From: Cellvibrionaceae bacterium | GTDB lineage: Bacteria; Pseudomonadota; Gammaproteobacteria; Pseudomonadales; Cellvibrionaceae | Length of the DNA stretch: 64,000 nt | Assembly (NCBI GenBank): GCA_021151825.1 | Contig: JAGKWQ010000001.1 | Span: forward strand, 930,001 to 994,000 | Direction: 5' to 3' | In this document: one piece after another, positions 1-9,303 of the stretch | How the letters are laid out: every line of letters begins with the position of its first letter | Position numbering within the stretch: the first letter of the stretch is position 1 | Translations under genes and position numbers: made by a program | The notes under the pieces: generated by a model | Database searches by the model: none | The model's input: only the letters and a program-made list of their open reading frames with translations | Told to the model about the DNA's origin: nothing

Positions 1-477
1 ACCGGCGCACTGAATCGCAATGGCTTTGCCGCCGAAATGAGCCAGCGCAGCCCTAATGGAAAAATGTTGGCTAACACTACGCTAATGATTATCGACCTTG
101 ATAATTTCAAACGGATTAATGACAGCCGCGGCCATGATGCTGGCGATGCAGTACTGCGCGAAACCGCGCAGGTGATTCACAAAAACACCCGTACGACTGA
201 TCGTTTTATCCGCTGGGGCGGCGAAGAATTTATTTTGTTTTGTGAAAACACTAACGCCCAGCAAGCATTATTAATTGCAGAAAAAATCCGCGTTGCGATT
301 GAATCAATGAATGTTGCCCATCACGAAGATACTATTTCAATTACTGTGAGCATGGGGTTAGGGGTTGCCGTCGCACAGGAAAATTTTGACGATCTTTTTC
401 ACCGCACCGATCAAGCGCTTTATCGCGCCAAACATATGGGGCGAAATTGTGTAGTGTTATCAGACAATGCGGCTTAA
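1..477 (+). CDS. Diguanylate cyclase (GGDEF domain), 3' end only
   Basis: The reading frame is open from the first base of the window and ends with TAA at 475-477, so the gene begins upstream and only about 158 C-terminal residues are present. The first residues (TGALNRNGF) match the start of a GGDEF domain, and the active-site motif appears as WGGEEF, a standard active variant. An IDLDNFKRINDSRGHDAGD segment follows the family's metal- and GTP-binding pattern. The product should make cyclic di-GMP from two GTP. The sensor part, and therefore the signal, lies outside the window. A strong hairpin follows 38 bases after the stop. Confidence 0.93.
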   Translation, partial: TGALNRNGFAAEMSQRSPNGKMLANTTLMIIDLDNFKRINDSRGHDAGDAVLRETAQVIHKNTRTTDRFIRWGGEEFILFCENTNAQQALLIAEKIRVAIESMNVAHHEDTISITVSMGLGVAVAQENFDDLFHRTDQALYRAKHMGRNCVVLSDNAA

Positions 478-515
478 ATTTGAAACAGGCATGAAATAGC
501 AAATATTTTCCACAT

Positions 516-543
516 AAAAAAACCGGCAAATGCCGGTTTTTTT
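516..543. terminator. Bidirectional rho-independent terminator
   Basis: A symmetric hairpin (A-run, CCGGCA, AA loop, TGCCGG, T-run) lies between two convergent genes. It has a T-run on either strand, so it can end both the GGDEF gene and the alpha-galactosidase gene. Confidence 0.9.
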
Positions 544-560
544 ATAATTTCATTAAATAT

Positions 561-1775
561 TTATTGTGGTGTTAAACGTAATACCACTACACCGTGCGCA
601 GGGATTTTGGTAACAAACTTTTCTGTCGTGGACCCCTTATTACCATTCCAGATATCGCGCCAGTTGAATTTTTTCTTATCGAAGAAAATTTCGTGTTTGA
701 AAAGATCGTCTTTCATGTAGTGGAAAGCCCAGTCCAGGGTGTAATCGCGTGCGACATCATCGCGGTTCAGGAACAGGAATGCGAACTCACCTTTTTCCAA
801 TGCCTTCACGTAAATTTCAATATCGCCGTCATCAATCCATTTCATGGCCTGAACACCAAGCTTGTCCTGATTAATCGCTAACATATCTTTGTTGGTGAGG
901 ATTTTTTTAGTGGCATCACTCATGCTGCGCAAATCATTGCCAGTAATCAGTGGCGATGCCATGATGGCCCACAATGAAAAATGTGCGCGGTCTTCATCTT
1001 CGGTCATACCGTTGCCCACTTCCATCATATCCATATCATTCCAGTGGCCAGGGCCCGCAAATTTACGTAAACCAGCTTGCTTGTCGAGGATGGGCAACAC
1101 GCCCCATGATGACCAGGAACCGTGGTTGTGTTCGCAATTCCAGCATGGATAAATATCGCCTGTAGTGCGCCAGGAATGACCAACATCTTTGGCCCAATCC
1201 CAAGGCTTGTTATCGCCCCATTCGCAAATACTGAATAAAATCGGGCGACCGGCCTTGTGCAATGCATCGCGCATTGTTGAATATGCAGAAATCGGATTGA
1301 TATCTTTGGTATCGCACCAATCGTATTTCACGTAATCAATACCCCAGCTCGCGTAAGTAATCGCATCCTGGTATTCGTGACCGCGACTGCCCGGACGGCC
1401 TGCGCAAGTGGTGTTGCCTGCGTCAGAATAGATGCCGAGTTTCAAACCTTTTTTATGGACATAATCTGCCAGCGCTTTGATGCCGGAAGGAAAATGTTTT
1501 TTATCCGCTTGGATAAAACCATTTTTATCGCGTTCACCGTGCCAACAATCGTCGATATTAATATATTCATAACCCGCGTCTTTCATGCCCGACGAAACCA
1601 TCGCATCGGCCATTTCGCGAATCATACTTTCATCCACGTTACAACCAAAAGTATTCCAGCTGTTCCAACCTAGTTGTGGTGTTTTGGCGAGCTGCTCAAA
1701 TTTTTGCGCATGTGCATGCGCACCCAGCAATAACGAGGCGATAAAGCCAAGATGGATAAATAATTTTTTTGTCAT
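561..1775 (-). CDS. aga27A: Alpha-galactosidase, glycoside hydrolase family 27
   Basis: Exported GH27 enzyme of 404 residues that removes alpha-1,6-galactose from galactomannan or galacto-manno-oligosaccharides. An N-terminal signal peptide (about residues 1-23, ending AHA) is followed directly by the family's opening motif TPQLGWNSWNTFGC. The KYDWCD motif carries the nucleophile aspartate. The SWRTTGDI motif carries the acid/base aspartate. The C-terminus is a beta-sandwich of the usual length. It is the last gene, in transcription direction, of the mannan block, but has its own upstream gap and follows a terminator, so it probably has its own promoter. Family assignment is firm. The mannan link comes from its neighbours. 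Confidence 0.95.
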   Translation of the reverse strand: MTKKLFIHLGFIASLLLGAHAHAQKFEQLAKTPQLGWNSWNTFGCNVDESMIREMADAMVSSGMKDAGYEYINIDDCWHGERDKNGFIQADKKHFPSGIKALADYVHKKGLKLGIYSDAGNTTCAGRPGSRGHEYQDAITYASWGIDYVKYDWCDTKDINPISAYSTMRDALHKAGRPILFSICEWGDNKPWDWAKDVGHSWRTTGDIYPCWNCEHNHGSWSSWGVLPILDKQAGLRKFAGPGHWNDMDMMEVGNGMTEDEDRAHFSLWAIMASPLITGNDLRSMSDATKKILTNKDMLAINQDKLGVQAMKWIDDGDIEIYVKALEKGEFAFLFLNRDDVARDYTLDWAFHYMKDDLFKHEIFFDKKKFNWRDIWNGNKGSTTEKFVTKIPAHGVVVLRLTPQ

Positions 1776-1852
1776 GGGTGAGTACCTGATGGTGTCATTT
1801 TTTATAAAAATTTATTGGATATTACTAATCATATAAATTAGCGGATTTACAA

Positions 1853-1882
1853 AAAAAACTGCAATCTGAATTGCAGTTTTTT
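1853..1882 (-). terminator. Terminator after the GH5 gene
   Basis: A 12-bp perfect stem (A6CTGCAA / TTGCAGT6) with a 6-base loop lies 20 bases beyond the GH5 stop codon and has A/T runs on both sides. It separates man5A from aga27A. Confidence 0.85.
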
Positions 1883-1902
1883 ACTTTTTCAATCATCCAG
1901 TA

Positions 1903-3243
1903 TTATTGATTCAAACTTTGGATTTTGGTGTTAAATGCTTTGATAATTGCAATGGTCGATGCATCTGAATCATAAATGCCATACATACCTTGTTCTTCTT
2001 GTGGCGGATCGCCCATCAAATCATCGCCTTCCTGCCACCAGTAATTCGCGCGCGTAGTACGTGCGCTGCCGTTCCAGGCCCAGAAATTATAACCGGCGAT
2101 AGGCTCGCCTTTTTGCATTGGCCCCCAGAGCACATCAAAGACTTGTTTATAAAACTGGTCGCGCACGTTGGTAGTGGTTTTAATATCATACGCACCAGCA
2201 TCGCGGTCCAAACCAAACTCTTCCAACACAATTGGTTTACCAATTTGTTTCGCAATCGCAATATGGGATGTTAAATAATCTTCACCTTTGGCCCAGCCCG
2301 CATCCCAGGTGCCGGCAAAATTGTTTTTGTCGATCCAGCCCCAATTACGAATCCACATGTGATAAGTCAGGTAATCTACATGTTTGCCAGAATGCGCATC
2401 GATAAAAAGTTTTTCATCTCTCACCGACCCCATTAAACCTTCACTGCCAGTGCTCACCAAATGATGGGGATCGAGTTCTTTGATGTATGCGGTAATGCCA
2501 TTAATCCAATCGACATAAATTTGTTTTTCTTCTGCAGTAGTGCTGTTATTACCAGGGCGCGGTTCATTAGCCAATTGCCAGGACATAATAGCGGCATCAT
2601 CCACATAGGCTTTACCATTGACGGTGTTTACGCGAGTGATGATTTTTTTAACGGTTTTACGAAATTCTTCCTGGGCTTTTGCACTTTGATAAAAGCTGGC
2701 AGAACGTGCCATAAAACCTTCCCAGTCTTTGGTGACGTTAGGGTCTTGCATCGGCGTGCCATCAACCCAGCTCATGTACTGACTCATACCGCCCGACCAT
2801 TGCCAGTAATTATTTAAATAGAGCACCACAGTCATATCGCGCCTGGCAACTTCGACCAGCAAATAATCCAGGCCTTTTAATAATTCTTCATCGTAATTAC
2901 CAAAGCCATTAGTGGTTGCGGGTTTCACCACAGAATTGATATCACTTTTTTCTGATACCGCTAGCACACGCAAATTGTTTACGCCCAATGCTTTGAGATT
3001 GTCCAACTCTTTTGCCAGACGTGCGCGGTTGCCAACCTGGGTAGTTGCCCCTAAATAACCGGCGTACCACATATTAGTACCCGCGATGTAATAAGGCTTA
3101 CCCGATTTTTCAAATTGAGTGCCGTTCACTTTTACAAAATCTTGCTGTGGCACCGATTTTGGCGCACCGGTAGAGCACCCCACAAAACTCAAGCAAACAG
3201 AAAATAGCAACGCAAAAGCGCCAATGTGTTTTATTTTTTTCAT
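1903..3243 (-). CDS. man5A: GH5 beta-mannosidase/mannanase-type lipoprotein
   Basis: Protein of 446 residues with a lipoprotein-type signal peptide: the hydrophobic stretch ends FVG-C23, so it is probably anchored in the envelope. The GH5 (GH5_7-like) TIM barrel shows the acid/base in LANEPRPG (E227) and the nucleophile in VLEEFG (E342). Their 115-residue separation fits the subfamily. It resembles Cellvibrio mixtus mannosidase 5A, an exo-acting enzyme that releases mannose from manno-oligosaccharides. Exo versus endo action cannot be decided from sequence alone. It sits in the manno-oligosaccharide cluster between the epimerase and the alpha-galactosidase, with terminators on both sides, so it is probably its own transcription unit. 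Confidence 0.92.
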   Translation of the reverse strand: MKKIKHIGAFALLFSVCLSFVGCSTGAPKSVPQQDFVKVNGTQFEKSGKPYYIAGTNMWYAGYLGATTQVGNRARLAKELDNLKALGVNNLRVLAVSEKSDINSVVKPATTNGFGNYDEELLKGLDYLLVEVARRDMTVVLYLNNYWQWSGGMSQYMSWVDGTPMQDPNVTKDWEGFMARSASFYQSAKAQEEFRKTVKKIITRVNTVNGKAYVDDAAIMSWQLANEPRPGNNSTTAEEKQIYVDWINGITAYIKELDPHHLVSTGSEGLMGSVRDEKLFIDAHSGKHVDYLTYHMWIRNWGWIDKNNFAGTWDAGWAKGEDYLTSHIAIAKQIGKPIVLEEFGLDRDAGAYDIKTTTNVRDQFYKQVFDVLWGPMQKGEPIAGYNFWAWNGSARTTRANYWWQEGDDLMGDPPQEEQGMYGIYDSDASTIAIIKAFNTKIQSLNQ

Positions 3244-3346
3244 ACGAATTACCCGTTGTTAGTGCTTTTAAATGTAGTAAATTTAGCAGAACATCCTTTT
3301 ACTGCCTGCATGCTAACACTATGCATTTTTGTTGTTTTCCAAATTA

Positions 3347-3382
3347 AAAAACGACAACCGTACGTTAACAGCTGTCGTTTTT
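3347..3382 (-). terminator. Terminator after the epimerase gene
   Basis: A 10-bp stem (AAAAACGACA / TGTCGTTTTT) around a 16-base loop begins 25 bases past the epimerase stop and ends in a T-run on the minus strand. It closes the GH130-epimerase operon. Confidence 0.75.
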
Positions 3383-3407
3383 CCTTAGTAAAAAACAGCC
3401 GGAAGCA

Positions 3408-4625
3408 TCAGGCTATTTTTTGCAGATAACGAATTGCTTCCAGCATCGCACGCCCGTTGTGATAAGGGCATTTCCAAAAACCGACTTTGTAATGGGGTTC
3501 ACTGGTTGATGCTTGTAAACTCGATAGCCAAAACCATTCGCCATTGTTGTGATCAATTTGATAGGTTTTAATAAATTCCCAGGCATTTTTTGCTGCTTCG
3601 AAATAACGCGTATCACCAGTAGTCGCATACGCGTAAAGAAATCCTACCAATGCTTCTGCCTGAACCCACCAGACGGTATCGGCGTTCACCGTTTTAGTGG
3701 CGAAATCGTAAGAGTCCAACACTTGCCCCTGCAGGCCGATTCCTTCGTTCAAGGTGATTTCCGTAACCTTAATCAAGGTGGGCGTCAAGGCTTTGATATA
3801 GGCTTCGTCACCCAAAGATTCCAACGCCTGTGCGATTAACCAACTGGCTTCGATATCATGACCATAGGTATAGCCGGGTGAAAAATCATTCCACTCCAGA
3901 TCCATAAACATACGCAGGTGATGCGTATTTCTATCGATCATGTATTTATCAAACATCTCAATGTTGTAACGCAGCGCTGCTTTGACTTCTGCGCGCGCAT
4001 CCACTTTATATAAACGCGTGTAAGCTTCGAGAACATGCAAATGGGTGTTTTGCGATTTGGGATAATTCAAATCTTTTTCACTCAAGCGCAGATCTTCAAT
4101 CAGCCCCCACTCGCGGGTGAATGCTTCCAGATAGCCTTCGCGCTCACGATCAATACCGTGCTGCTCAACCAATGCAAAACAGGATTGTGCTAACTGTAAT
4201 GCCTGTTCATCTTGCGATAATTGGTAGTAGGCGCACAGTGCGTAAATCGTAAACGCCTGGGCATAAATTTGTTTTTTGGTGTTGATCGGTTTGCCGGTTG
4301 AATCCAACTCCCAATACACACCACCAAATTCATTATCCACAAAATGCGCGGCGATATAATCATAAGCGCGTTGGGCGCAACGACGATAATTCGGATTATC
4401 AACCGCTAACGCCACCTCACTGAAAAACCAGAGAATGCGTGCATTTAAAATAATACCTTTGCTCGCGTTTTTTACCGGTTGATTATCCACTGCGATTTCG
4501 CCGTAAAAACCACCTTGCGCTTGATCGGGTGAGTGTTTCACCCACCAATCAGCAATCGCAATTAATTCCGCATGAAACTCTTGCGGCAAAGGTGTAAACC
4601 GCGCTGGTAATACCACTGCATTCAT
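3408..4625 (-). CDS. AGE-family disaccharide 2-epimerase (mannobiose/cellobiose type)
   Basis: Cytoplasmic (alpha/alpha)6-barrel enzyme of 405 residues with no signal peptide. Conserved histidines and acids of the N-acylglucosamine/cellobiose 2-epimerase family are visible: THLHVLE (H195, H197, E200), GHDIEASWL (H256, E259) and a C-terminal CPYHN (H389). H256 and H389 are in the positions expected of the general acid/base pair. The likely reaction is mannobiose to mannosyl-glucose, the substrate of the GH130 phosphorylase encoded just upstream. The start lies 4 bases after the GH130 stop, so the two are translationally linked. It corresponds to the gene I recall as epiA in C. mixtus. Exact substrate is inferred from the pairing. 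Confidence 0.9.
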   Translation of the reverse strand: MNAVVLPARFTPLPQEFHAELIAIADWWVKHSPDQAQGGFYGEIAVDNQPVKNASKGIILNARILWFFSEVALAVDNPNYRRCAQRAYDYIAAHFVDNEFGGVYWELDSTGKPINTKKQIYAQAFTIYALCAYYQLSQDEQALQLAQSCFALVEQHGIDREREGYLEAFTREWGLIEDLRLSEKDLNYPKSQNTHLHVLEAYTRLYKVDARAEVKAALRYNIEMFDKYMIDRNTHHLRMFMDLEWNDFSPGYTYGHDIEASWLIAQALESLGDEAYIKALTPTLIKVTEITLNEGIGLQGQVLDSYDFATKTVNADTVWWVQAEALVGFLYAYATTGDTRYFEAAKNAWEFIKTYQIDHNNGEWFWLSSLQASTSEPHYKVGFWKCPYHNGRAMLEAIRYLQKIA

Positions 4626-4629
4626 GCGC

Positions 4630-5811
4630 TTACACCAAATCCTTCAGCACTTTTAAATTGGCACTGATCAATTCGTTGCGCACCGCCACAGAGGCAGCAG
4701 AACGCAAGCCGTCTTCCGGTGTGTTTTTGCAGTAATCAATCAATTTTTCAACCGTGCTGGTAGCTACGTGCATGCGTGTGTCTGACGAAGCGTAATAAAT
4801 AAACACTTCATTTTTTTCATTCACAATCCAGCCATTGGAAAAAGTTACGTTGGAAACATCACCAACGCGCTCCGCACCATGGGGCGCAATAAAATGGCCA
4901 GCCGGGCGATGGCTGATAACCCAGGGGCGCTCCAGCTCAGTCATAAACATATACAGCGTATAACGCAAACCGGCGGCGGTATTGCGTACACCGTGCGCCA
5001 AATGCAACCAGCCTTCCGCCGTTTTAATCGGTGCGGGACCCTGGCCATTTTTGACTTCTTTGATGGTGTGATAAATTTTTGGATCAACAATCACTTCCGA
5101 TTTTACTTCAGCGTTGGTCATGGTTTCAGTCAACCCCCAACCCACACCGCCGCCACCGCCTACACTGATGAAGCCATCCTGCGGGCGAGTGTACAGGCCG
5201 TATTTGCCATCGATAAATTCAGGGTGCAGAACCACATTGCGCTGCTGGCCAGAGTAGGTAATCAAATCGGGCAATCGCTCCCAGGTTTTTAAATCTTTGG
5301 TACGCGCGATACCACATTGTGCTTCAGCGGCAGAGGTATCTTCCGGGCGCGTTAAATCTTTGCGCTCGGTGCAGAACAAACCGTAAATCCAGCCGTCTTC
5401 ATGCGCAGTTAAACGCATGTCGTAAACGTTGGTGTCGGGGCGATCCGTTTCCGGCAGGGTAATCGGGTAATCCCAAAAGCGGAAATTGTCGATGCCGTTC
5501 GGGCTTTCAGCGATTGCAAAAAAAGATTTGCGATCAACGCCTTCAACGCGCACCGCTAAAACATATTTACCATTCCAATAAAGCGCGCCGGAATTAAATG
5601 CGGCGTTCACCCCCTGGCGCTCCATTAAAAACGGATTGGTTTTTTCATTTAAATCGTAACGCCAAAAAATCGGGGCATGATCGGCAGTGAGAATCGGATT
5701 TTCATAGCAATCGTAAATGCCGTTACCGTTAGTTCTCTTGTTATTTTTCTTGCTCACCAACGCTTCATGTTGTTGCAACAACGCTTTGGCTTGTTCGTTA
5801 AAGCTGCTCAT
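4630..5811 (-). CDS. GH130 mannosyl-glucose phosphorylase
   Basis: Cytoplasmic protein of 393 residues with the five-bladed beta-propeller pattern of GH130, probably subfamily 1. The segment DRPDTNVYDMRLT carries the conserved catalytic aspartate region, and GGGGGVGWGL lies in the phosphate-binding half. It should phosphorolyse 4-O-beta-mannosyl-glucose to mannose-1-phosphate and glucose, saving ATP. It is paired with the 2-epimerase, the arrangement known from mannan utilisation in Bacteroides and Ruminococcus. The ATG has a GGAG ribosome site 8 bases upstream. The homologue in C. mixtus was, as I recall, first named unkA. A LacI-type palindrome sits 63-76 bases upstream of the start. Confidence 0.92.
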   Translation of the reverse strand: MSSFNEQAKALLQQHEALVSKKNNKRTNGNGIYDCYENPILTADHAPIFWRYDLNEKTNPFLMERQGVNAAFNSGALYWNGKYVLAVRVEGVDRKSFFAIAESPNGIDNFRFWDYPITLPETDRPDTNVYDMRLTAHEDGWIYGLFCTERKDLTRPEDTSAAEAQCGIARTKDLKTWERLPDLITYSGQQRNVVLHPEFIDGKYGLYTRPQDGFISVGGGGGVGWGLTETMTNAEVKSEVIVDPKIYHTIKEVKNGQGPAPIKTAEGWLHLAHGVRNTAAGLRYTLYMFMTELERPWVISHRPAGHFIAPHGAERVGDVSNVTFSNGWIVNEKNEVFIYYASSDTRMHVATSTVEKLIDYCKNTPEDGLRSAASVAVRNELISANLKVLKDLV

Positions 5812-5850
5812 ATTGTTTACTCCAATGAGTCAAATAATGGTCGCCCGATA

Positions 5851-5872
5851 AGCATGCCTGGGCATGCTTTTT
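5851..5872 (+). repeat. Tight palindrome followed by T-run
   Basis: AGCATGCC and GGCATGCT form an inverted repeat separated by TG and followed by five T on the plus strand. It looks like a plus-strand terminator, but no plus-strand gene precedes it. It may be a transcript-end or mRNA-leader structure between the symporter and GH130 genes. Confidence 0.45.
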
Positions 5873-5873
5873 A

Positions 5874-5887
5874 CGTAATCGATTACA
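5874..5887. promoter_or_regulatory. LacI-family operator candidate upstream of GH130
   Basis: CGTAATCGATTACA contains the perfect 12-bp palindrome GTAATCGATTAC with the central CG step typical of LacI-family sites. It lies between the symporter stop and the GH130 start, where a GH130-epimerase promoter would be. It matches the TGTAAnCGnTTnCA pattern found at 8065 and other sites, except at the first base. Confidence 0.6.
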
Positions 5888-5944
5888 CTGACTGTTATTT
5901 TTTTGCGGTGGGGGGCAAACCACACCGCAATCAAAAAATAATTA

Positions 5945-7867
5945 TCAGGATTTTGTTAACAAGTGCTCGTCTTTAGTGCCGGTGAGCAAGGCGGGTGGAA
6001 TATCCGCTGGATAATCCTGTAAATGGCGATACCAGTTTTTCCACAGGAACAGCGCGCCGACTGCTGCCAGCCCCATCGCCATAAGGAACTTGTCGTATTG
6101 CTGGATCACCAGGAAAATCGGCGCCGCCACCAGGGAGGTTTGCCACACAATTCCTACAACCACATTCACCATATCGCGCAGGAAGTTGGTGTTTTTTATT
6201 AACTGTGGATGCTCTTGCAAACATTGCTCATGCACCGGCCCCCAGAATCCCCACGGACGCACTTTCAAATAGAATTTTTTCAATACGTCCATATCGGATG
6301 GCGCAGTGATCAATGACGTCACTACACAGGTAACCAGACAAATTACCAACAACCAGGGGAAGGCGTAGATAAAATCAATTTTGTCCAACTGCAATCCAAA
6401 AACACCCAGCGCATGTGCCACAGCAGTATTTGCTTGCGGTATAGCGAGCGACAAGGCCAGCACAATACCCACTAACATGCCCCAGAAATAACCGTAGGCA
6501 TTGAATCGCCACCAGTACCACTTGAGTACGTTAGAAGCGGTGTAACCACCGTAGAGCCCGCTAACAATCCACTGCAATACCGTATTCACACTCGGAATAA
6601 AAAAGCCGAGCGCAACACCGATCACAATAAATAACAACGACACTATGTAACTCATATACACGTAACGTTTTGGCTCGGCGTTAGGATTGATGTAACGCTT
6701 GTAAATATCATTCACTACGTATGCCGGAGCGGCATTGACTGTGGCAGCAAAGTTCGACATAAATGCAGCGAGTAACCCGGCAATTAATAAACCAAGCAAA
6801 CCGCTGGGAATATAATTTTTCAATACAAACGGCAGTATTTGTTCAAAGTCGACATTCGATCCCATCGCGCGCAAATCATTCATGAAGAAAGCGAGCGCCA
6901 GTACGGTTAAACCGGCGATCAACATGTAACGTGGGAACATTAAAACTACAGTTACAAAACCGCTCATCTTGGCAGCATCGCGCGGCGATTGAGTGGAGAG
7001 AACACGTTGCATATCGTAGTTTGGTGCAGGGCCAGCGAGGCTCAACAAAAAGCCTTTGAACAACATCAACATGAAAAAGATGGCAAAGAGTGAATAACCA
7101 TCAGCCGAAATTTTTTCATTCGCCGCATCCAGGCGACCAGCCCAATCCACATTCAGATTCCAATTAACGGCAATGCTGTCCCACCCCGGTGGTACAACGG
7201 CGGCAATCATTTCTGGCGATACACTGTGTATCGCCACAATACCCACACCGATACTCGCAATCGTGGTCACAATAAATTGGAATACTTCAGTAAATACCAC
7301 CGAGAACATACCGCCTTTAATAATGTAAAAGGTGGTGATAACGGTCATGACCAAACCGTAATACACATCGTTCATGTGCGGATCTTCAGAGAGTTTCCAC
7401 GGGAAAAATACCGACGCAAATTTACCGATGCCGATAAAACCGTAAGCGAGAAAACCGATCACACCCACTAATGCAAAAGCCACCACAATAATGTTGGATA
7501 AACGTGCGCCGCGATCATCACCAAAACGGAAAATAATCCATTCAGCACCGGTCATTACACCGGAGCGACGCAACCAGGTCGCGAGGAATACCATCAGGAA
7601 AATCTGGTTAAAGGTGGGCCAGAGCCAGGGGATGTAAATGCTCGACAGACCGTAGACAAATAATAAATACACCAGCCACATAGTGCCGCTAATATCAAAC
7701 ATTCCTGAGGCGTTGGATAAACCCAACATGTACCACTTGAGTTTGTTGCCTCCCAGGAAATAACTGTTCATATCCTTGGATGCGCGCGCGGAAACCCAAA
7801 AACCTACAAAAATTGTCGAGCAAATAAATAGCAAGACAATCGCAATATCGAGAAGGGGAAGATTCAT
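5945..7867 (-). CDS. SSS-family sodium/solute symporter, probable manno-oligosaccharide or mannose transporter
   Basis: Integral membrane protein of 640 residues with about 13-14 hydrophobic segments and the SSS opening pattern (LDIAIVLLF, then SYFLGGNKLKW and GLSNASGMFDISGTMW). I chose the ATG at 7867, because the longer frame would start with a TTG at 7900 and add a non-conserved 11-residue tail. The ribosome site is weak for either start. The C-terminal 100 residues form a cytoplasmic loop plus extra helices, as in long SSS members. It is divergent from the LacI regulator and upstream of GH130-epimerase, so import of mannose or mannobiose is the natural role. Substrate is inferred only from context. 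Confidence 0.88.
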   Translation of the reverse strand: MNLPLLDIAIVLLFICSTIFVGFWVSARASKDMNSYFLGGNKLKWYMLGLSNASGMFDISGTMWLVYLLFVYGLSSIYIPWLWPTFNQIFLMVFLATWLRRSGVMTGAEWIIFRFGDDRGARLSNIIVVAFALVGVIGFLAYGFIGIGKFASVFFPWKLSEDPHMNDVYYGLVMTVITTFYIIKGGMFSVVFTEVFQFIVTTIASIGVGIVAIHSVSPEMIAAVVPPGWDSIAVNWNLNVDWAGRLDAANEKISADGYSLFAIFFMLMLFKGFLLSLAGPAPNYDMQRVLSTQSPRDAAKMSGFVTVVLMFPRYMLIAGLTVLALAFFMNDLRAMGSNVDFEQILPFVLKNYIPSGLLGLLIAGLLAAFMSNFAATVNAAPAYVVNDIYKRYINPNAEPKRYVYMSYIVSLLFIVIGVALGFFIPSVNTVLQWIVSGLYGGYTASNVLKWYWWRFNAYGYFWGMLVGIVLALSLAIPQANTAVAHALGVFGLQLDKIDFIYAFPWLLVICLVTCVVTSLITAPSDMDVLKKFYLKVRPWGFWGPVHEQCLQEHPQLIKNTNFLRDMVNVVVGIVWQTSLVAAPIFLVIQQYDKFLMAMGLAAVGALFLWKNWYRHLQDYPADIPPALLTGTKDEHLLTKS

Positions 7868-8063
7868 GAACACACACCAACTTATTATGTGGATCGCCAA
7901 TTTATGAAATCGATTGTGATCGCTTTTCTTATCTGGCCCAGCACATCCGTGCTGTACTCCCGGATTACCGGAAAAGACTGAGACTCAGGGGAACTGCAAT
8001 CGACAACGGTGTAGTCAGCAAAGATATAGCACAACCGACCATAACCATCGCCATGTGCAACTA

Positions 8064-8079
8064 ATGTAACCGTTTACAT
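8064..8079. promoter_or_regulatory. LacI-family operator in the divergent symporter/regulator promoter
   Basis: ATGTAACCGTTTACAT is a 16-bp palindrome with one mismatched pair. It has the central CG and TGTAA/TTACA arms of LacI-family operators. It is 115 bases upstream of the regulator ATG and about 200 bases upstream of the symporter start, well placed for control in both directions. A degenerate half-match (TGAAATCGATT) lies at 7904. The rest of this intergenic stretch shows no gene. Confidence 0.7.
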
Positions 8080-8193
8080 GTTTTTTTTCTAGTCTCTTTT
8101 GGCGCGCTGTAGTAAATTTTCCGGCAAATAAGCAAATCTCCAATAAATTCAAAATCAACTGGCAGGTTGCCAGCTCTCCATAGGTTGTTTTTT

Positions 8194-9195
8194 ATGTCCA
8201 ATATTCGCGATGTCGCTCGCCTGGCGGGTGTTTCTGTTGCCACCGTTTCACGTGCACTTAGCAACCCTGAAAAGGTGTCTCCGGAAAGCCTGGATAAGGT
8301 GCACAAAGCCATCGCGGAAGTTGGCTACCGCCCCAATATGCTCGCGCGCAACTTCCGCTCCGCGCGCGCCTATGCGGTAGTGGTGCTGGTACCGGATATC
8401 GCCAACCCGTTCTACTCCTTATTTATCCGCGCCCTGGAGGACCGCGCCCACCAGAAGGGTTATGCCGTACTGTTGGGTGATACCCGTGGCACCCCCGAGC
8501 GCGAACTGGAATATATCCGCCGCGTAGAAACCCGCCTTGCGGACGGTATAGTGCAGTTGCGTCCCAGCTCGGAAAAAAGCCAGAACAATATTCCTGCCGA
8601 TGTCCCCTGCGTAAATGCGTGCGGCTGCGAATACACCACCGGTCCTGCCATTCGTATCGACAATCGCGGTGCGGCCAAAAGCATGGTGAATTATTTGATT
8701 TCACTGGGACACAAGCGCATCGGGGTTATTTCCGGCCTGAAAGATAACCCCCATGCCATTGATCGCCTGGAAGGTTATAAAGAAGCAATCGCCGAAGCCG
8801 GTATTCCGTTCGAAAAAGATTTGATTGCGGAAGGTGACTTCACCATGTGGTCCGGCCTGAACGCTGCATTCCAATTCTGCAATATGAAAAATCGCCCCAC
8901 TGCAATTTTTTCTATGAACGATGAAATGGCGATTGGCGCGATGCAAACATTAAAGAACCAGGGAATCCGTATTCCGGAAGATATTTCCGTTACCGGCTTT
9001 GACGATATTGCCTACGCAAAATACTCCGACCCAAGCCTCACTACCATTTCCCAACCTGCAGAAGAAATGGGAAAAATGGCGATGGACATGTTATTGAAAG
9101 TAATTGAAGGCGAGCCGTTAAGCCAACGCGAATGTGTATTGCCAACGGAATTTATTATTCGTAAAAGTACCGGGCCAGCGCCGGGAAAAAAGTAA
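8194..9195 (+). CDS. LacI/GalR-family transcriptional regulator (CytR-like), probable mannan-regulon repressor
   Basis: DNA-binding protein of 333 residues. The N-terminal helix-turn-helix reads IRDVARLAGVSVATVSRAL, and the hinge segment is RNFRSARA. This hinge lacks the usual LARxL pattern and is closer to CytR. A periplasmic-binding-protein-like effector domain follows from about residue 62 (VVLVPDIANPFYS). The ATG at 8194 is preferred over an upstream in-frame TTG at 8167, because the HTH then starts at residue 3 as in the family and an AGG lies 10 bases upstream. It is divergent from the symporter, with an operator-like palindrome between them. It likely senses mannose or a manno-oligosaccharide. 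Effector identity is inference. Confidence 0.9.
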   Translation: MSNIRDVARLAGVSVATVSRALSNPEKVSPESLDKVHKAIAEVGYRPNMLARNFRSARAYAVVVLVPDIANPFYSLFIRALEDRAHQKGYAVLLGDTRGTPERELEYIRRVETRLADGIVQLRPSSEKSQNNIPADVPCVNACGCEYTTGPAIRIDNRGAAKSMVNYLISLGHKRIGVISGLKDNPHAIDRLEGYKEAIAEAGIPFEKDLIAEGDFTMWSGLNAAFQFCNMKNRPTAIFSMNDEMAIGAMQTLKNQGIRIPEDISVTGFDDIAYAKYSDPSLTTISQPAEEMGKMAMDMLLKVIEGEPLSQRECVLPTEFIIRKSTGPAPGKK

Positions 9196-9222
9196 TTTGC
9201 CCGGAAGTATCCTGATCATAAG

Positions 9223-9254
9223 AACGCGCTCGACAAATTCGTAGCGCGTTTTTT
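9223..9254 (+). terminator. Terminator after the LacI-type regulator
   Basis: AACGCGCT and AGCGCGTT pair across a 12-base loop and run into TTTTTT, 27 bases after the regulator stop. Confidence 0.8.
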
Positions 9255-9303
9255 ATGCGCAATCAAGATCAATATTCTTATACCTTCTCCCTACACGCGC
9301 ATT

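Noticed and set aside
5903..5930. Inverted repeat TTGCGGTG/CACCGCAA between symporter and GH130 as a terminator
   Set aside because: There is no T-run after the stem on either strand in the right position; it is left as an unassigned hairpin.
7904..7917. TGAAATCGATTGTG as a further LacI-type operator
   Set aside because: Only one arm matches the pattern; too weak to list as a site.
8423..8704. An arginine/glycine-rich minus-strand frame within the LacI-type gene
   Set aside because: It is antisense to the conserved effector domain and is a codon-composition artefact.
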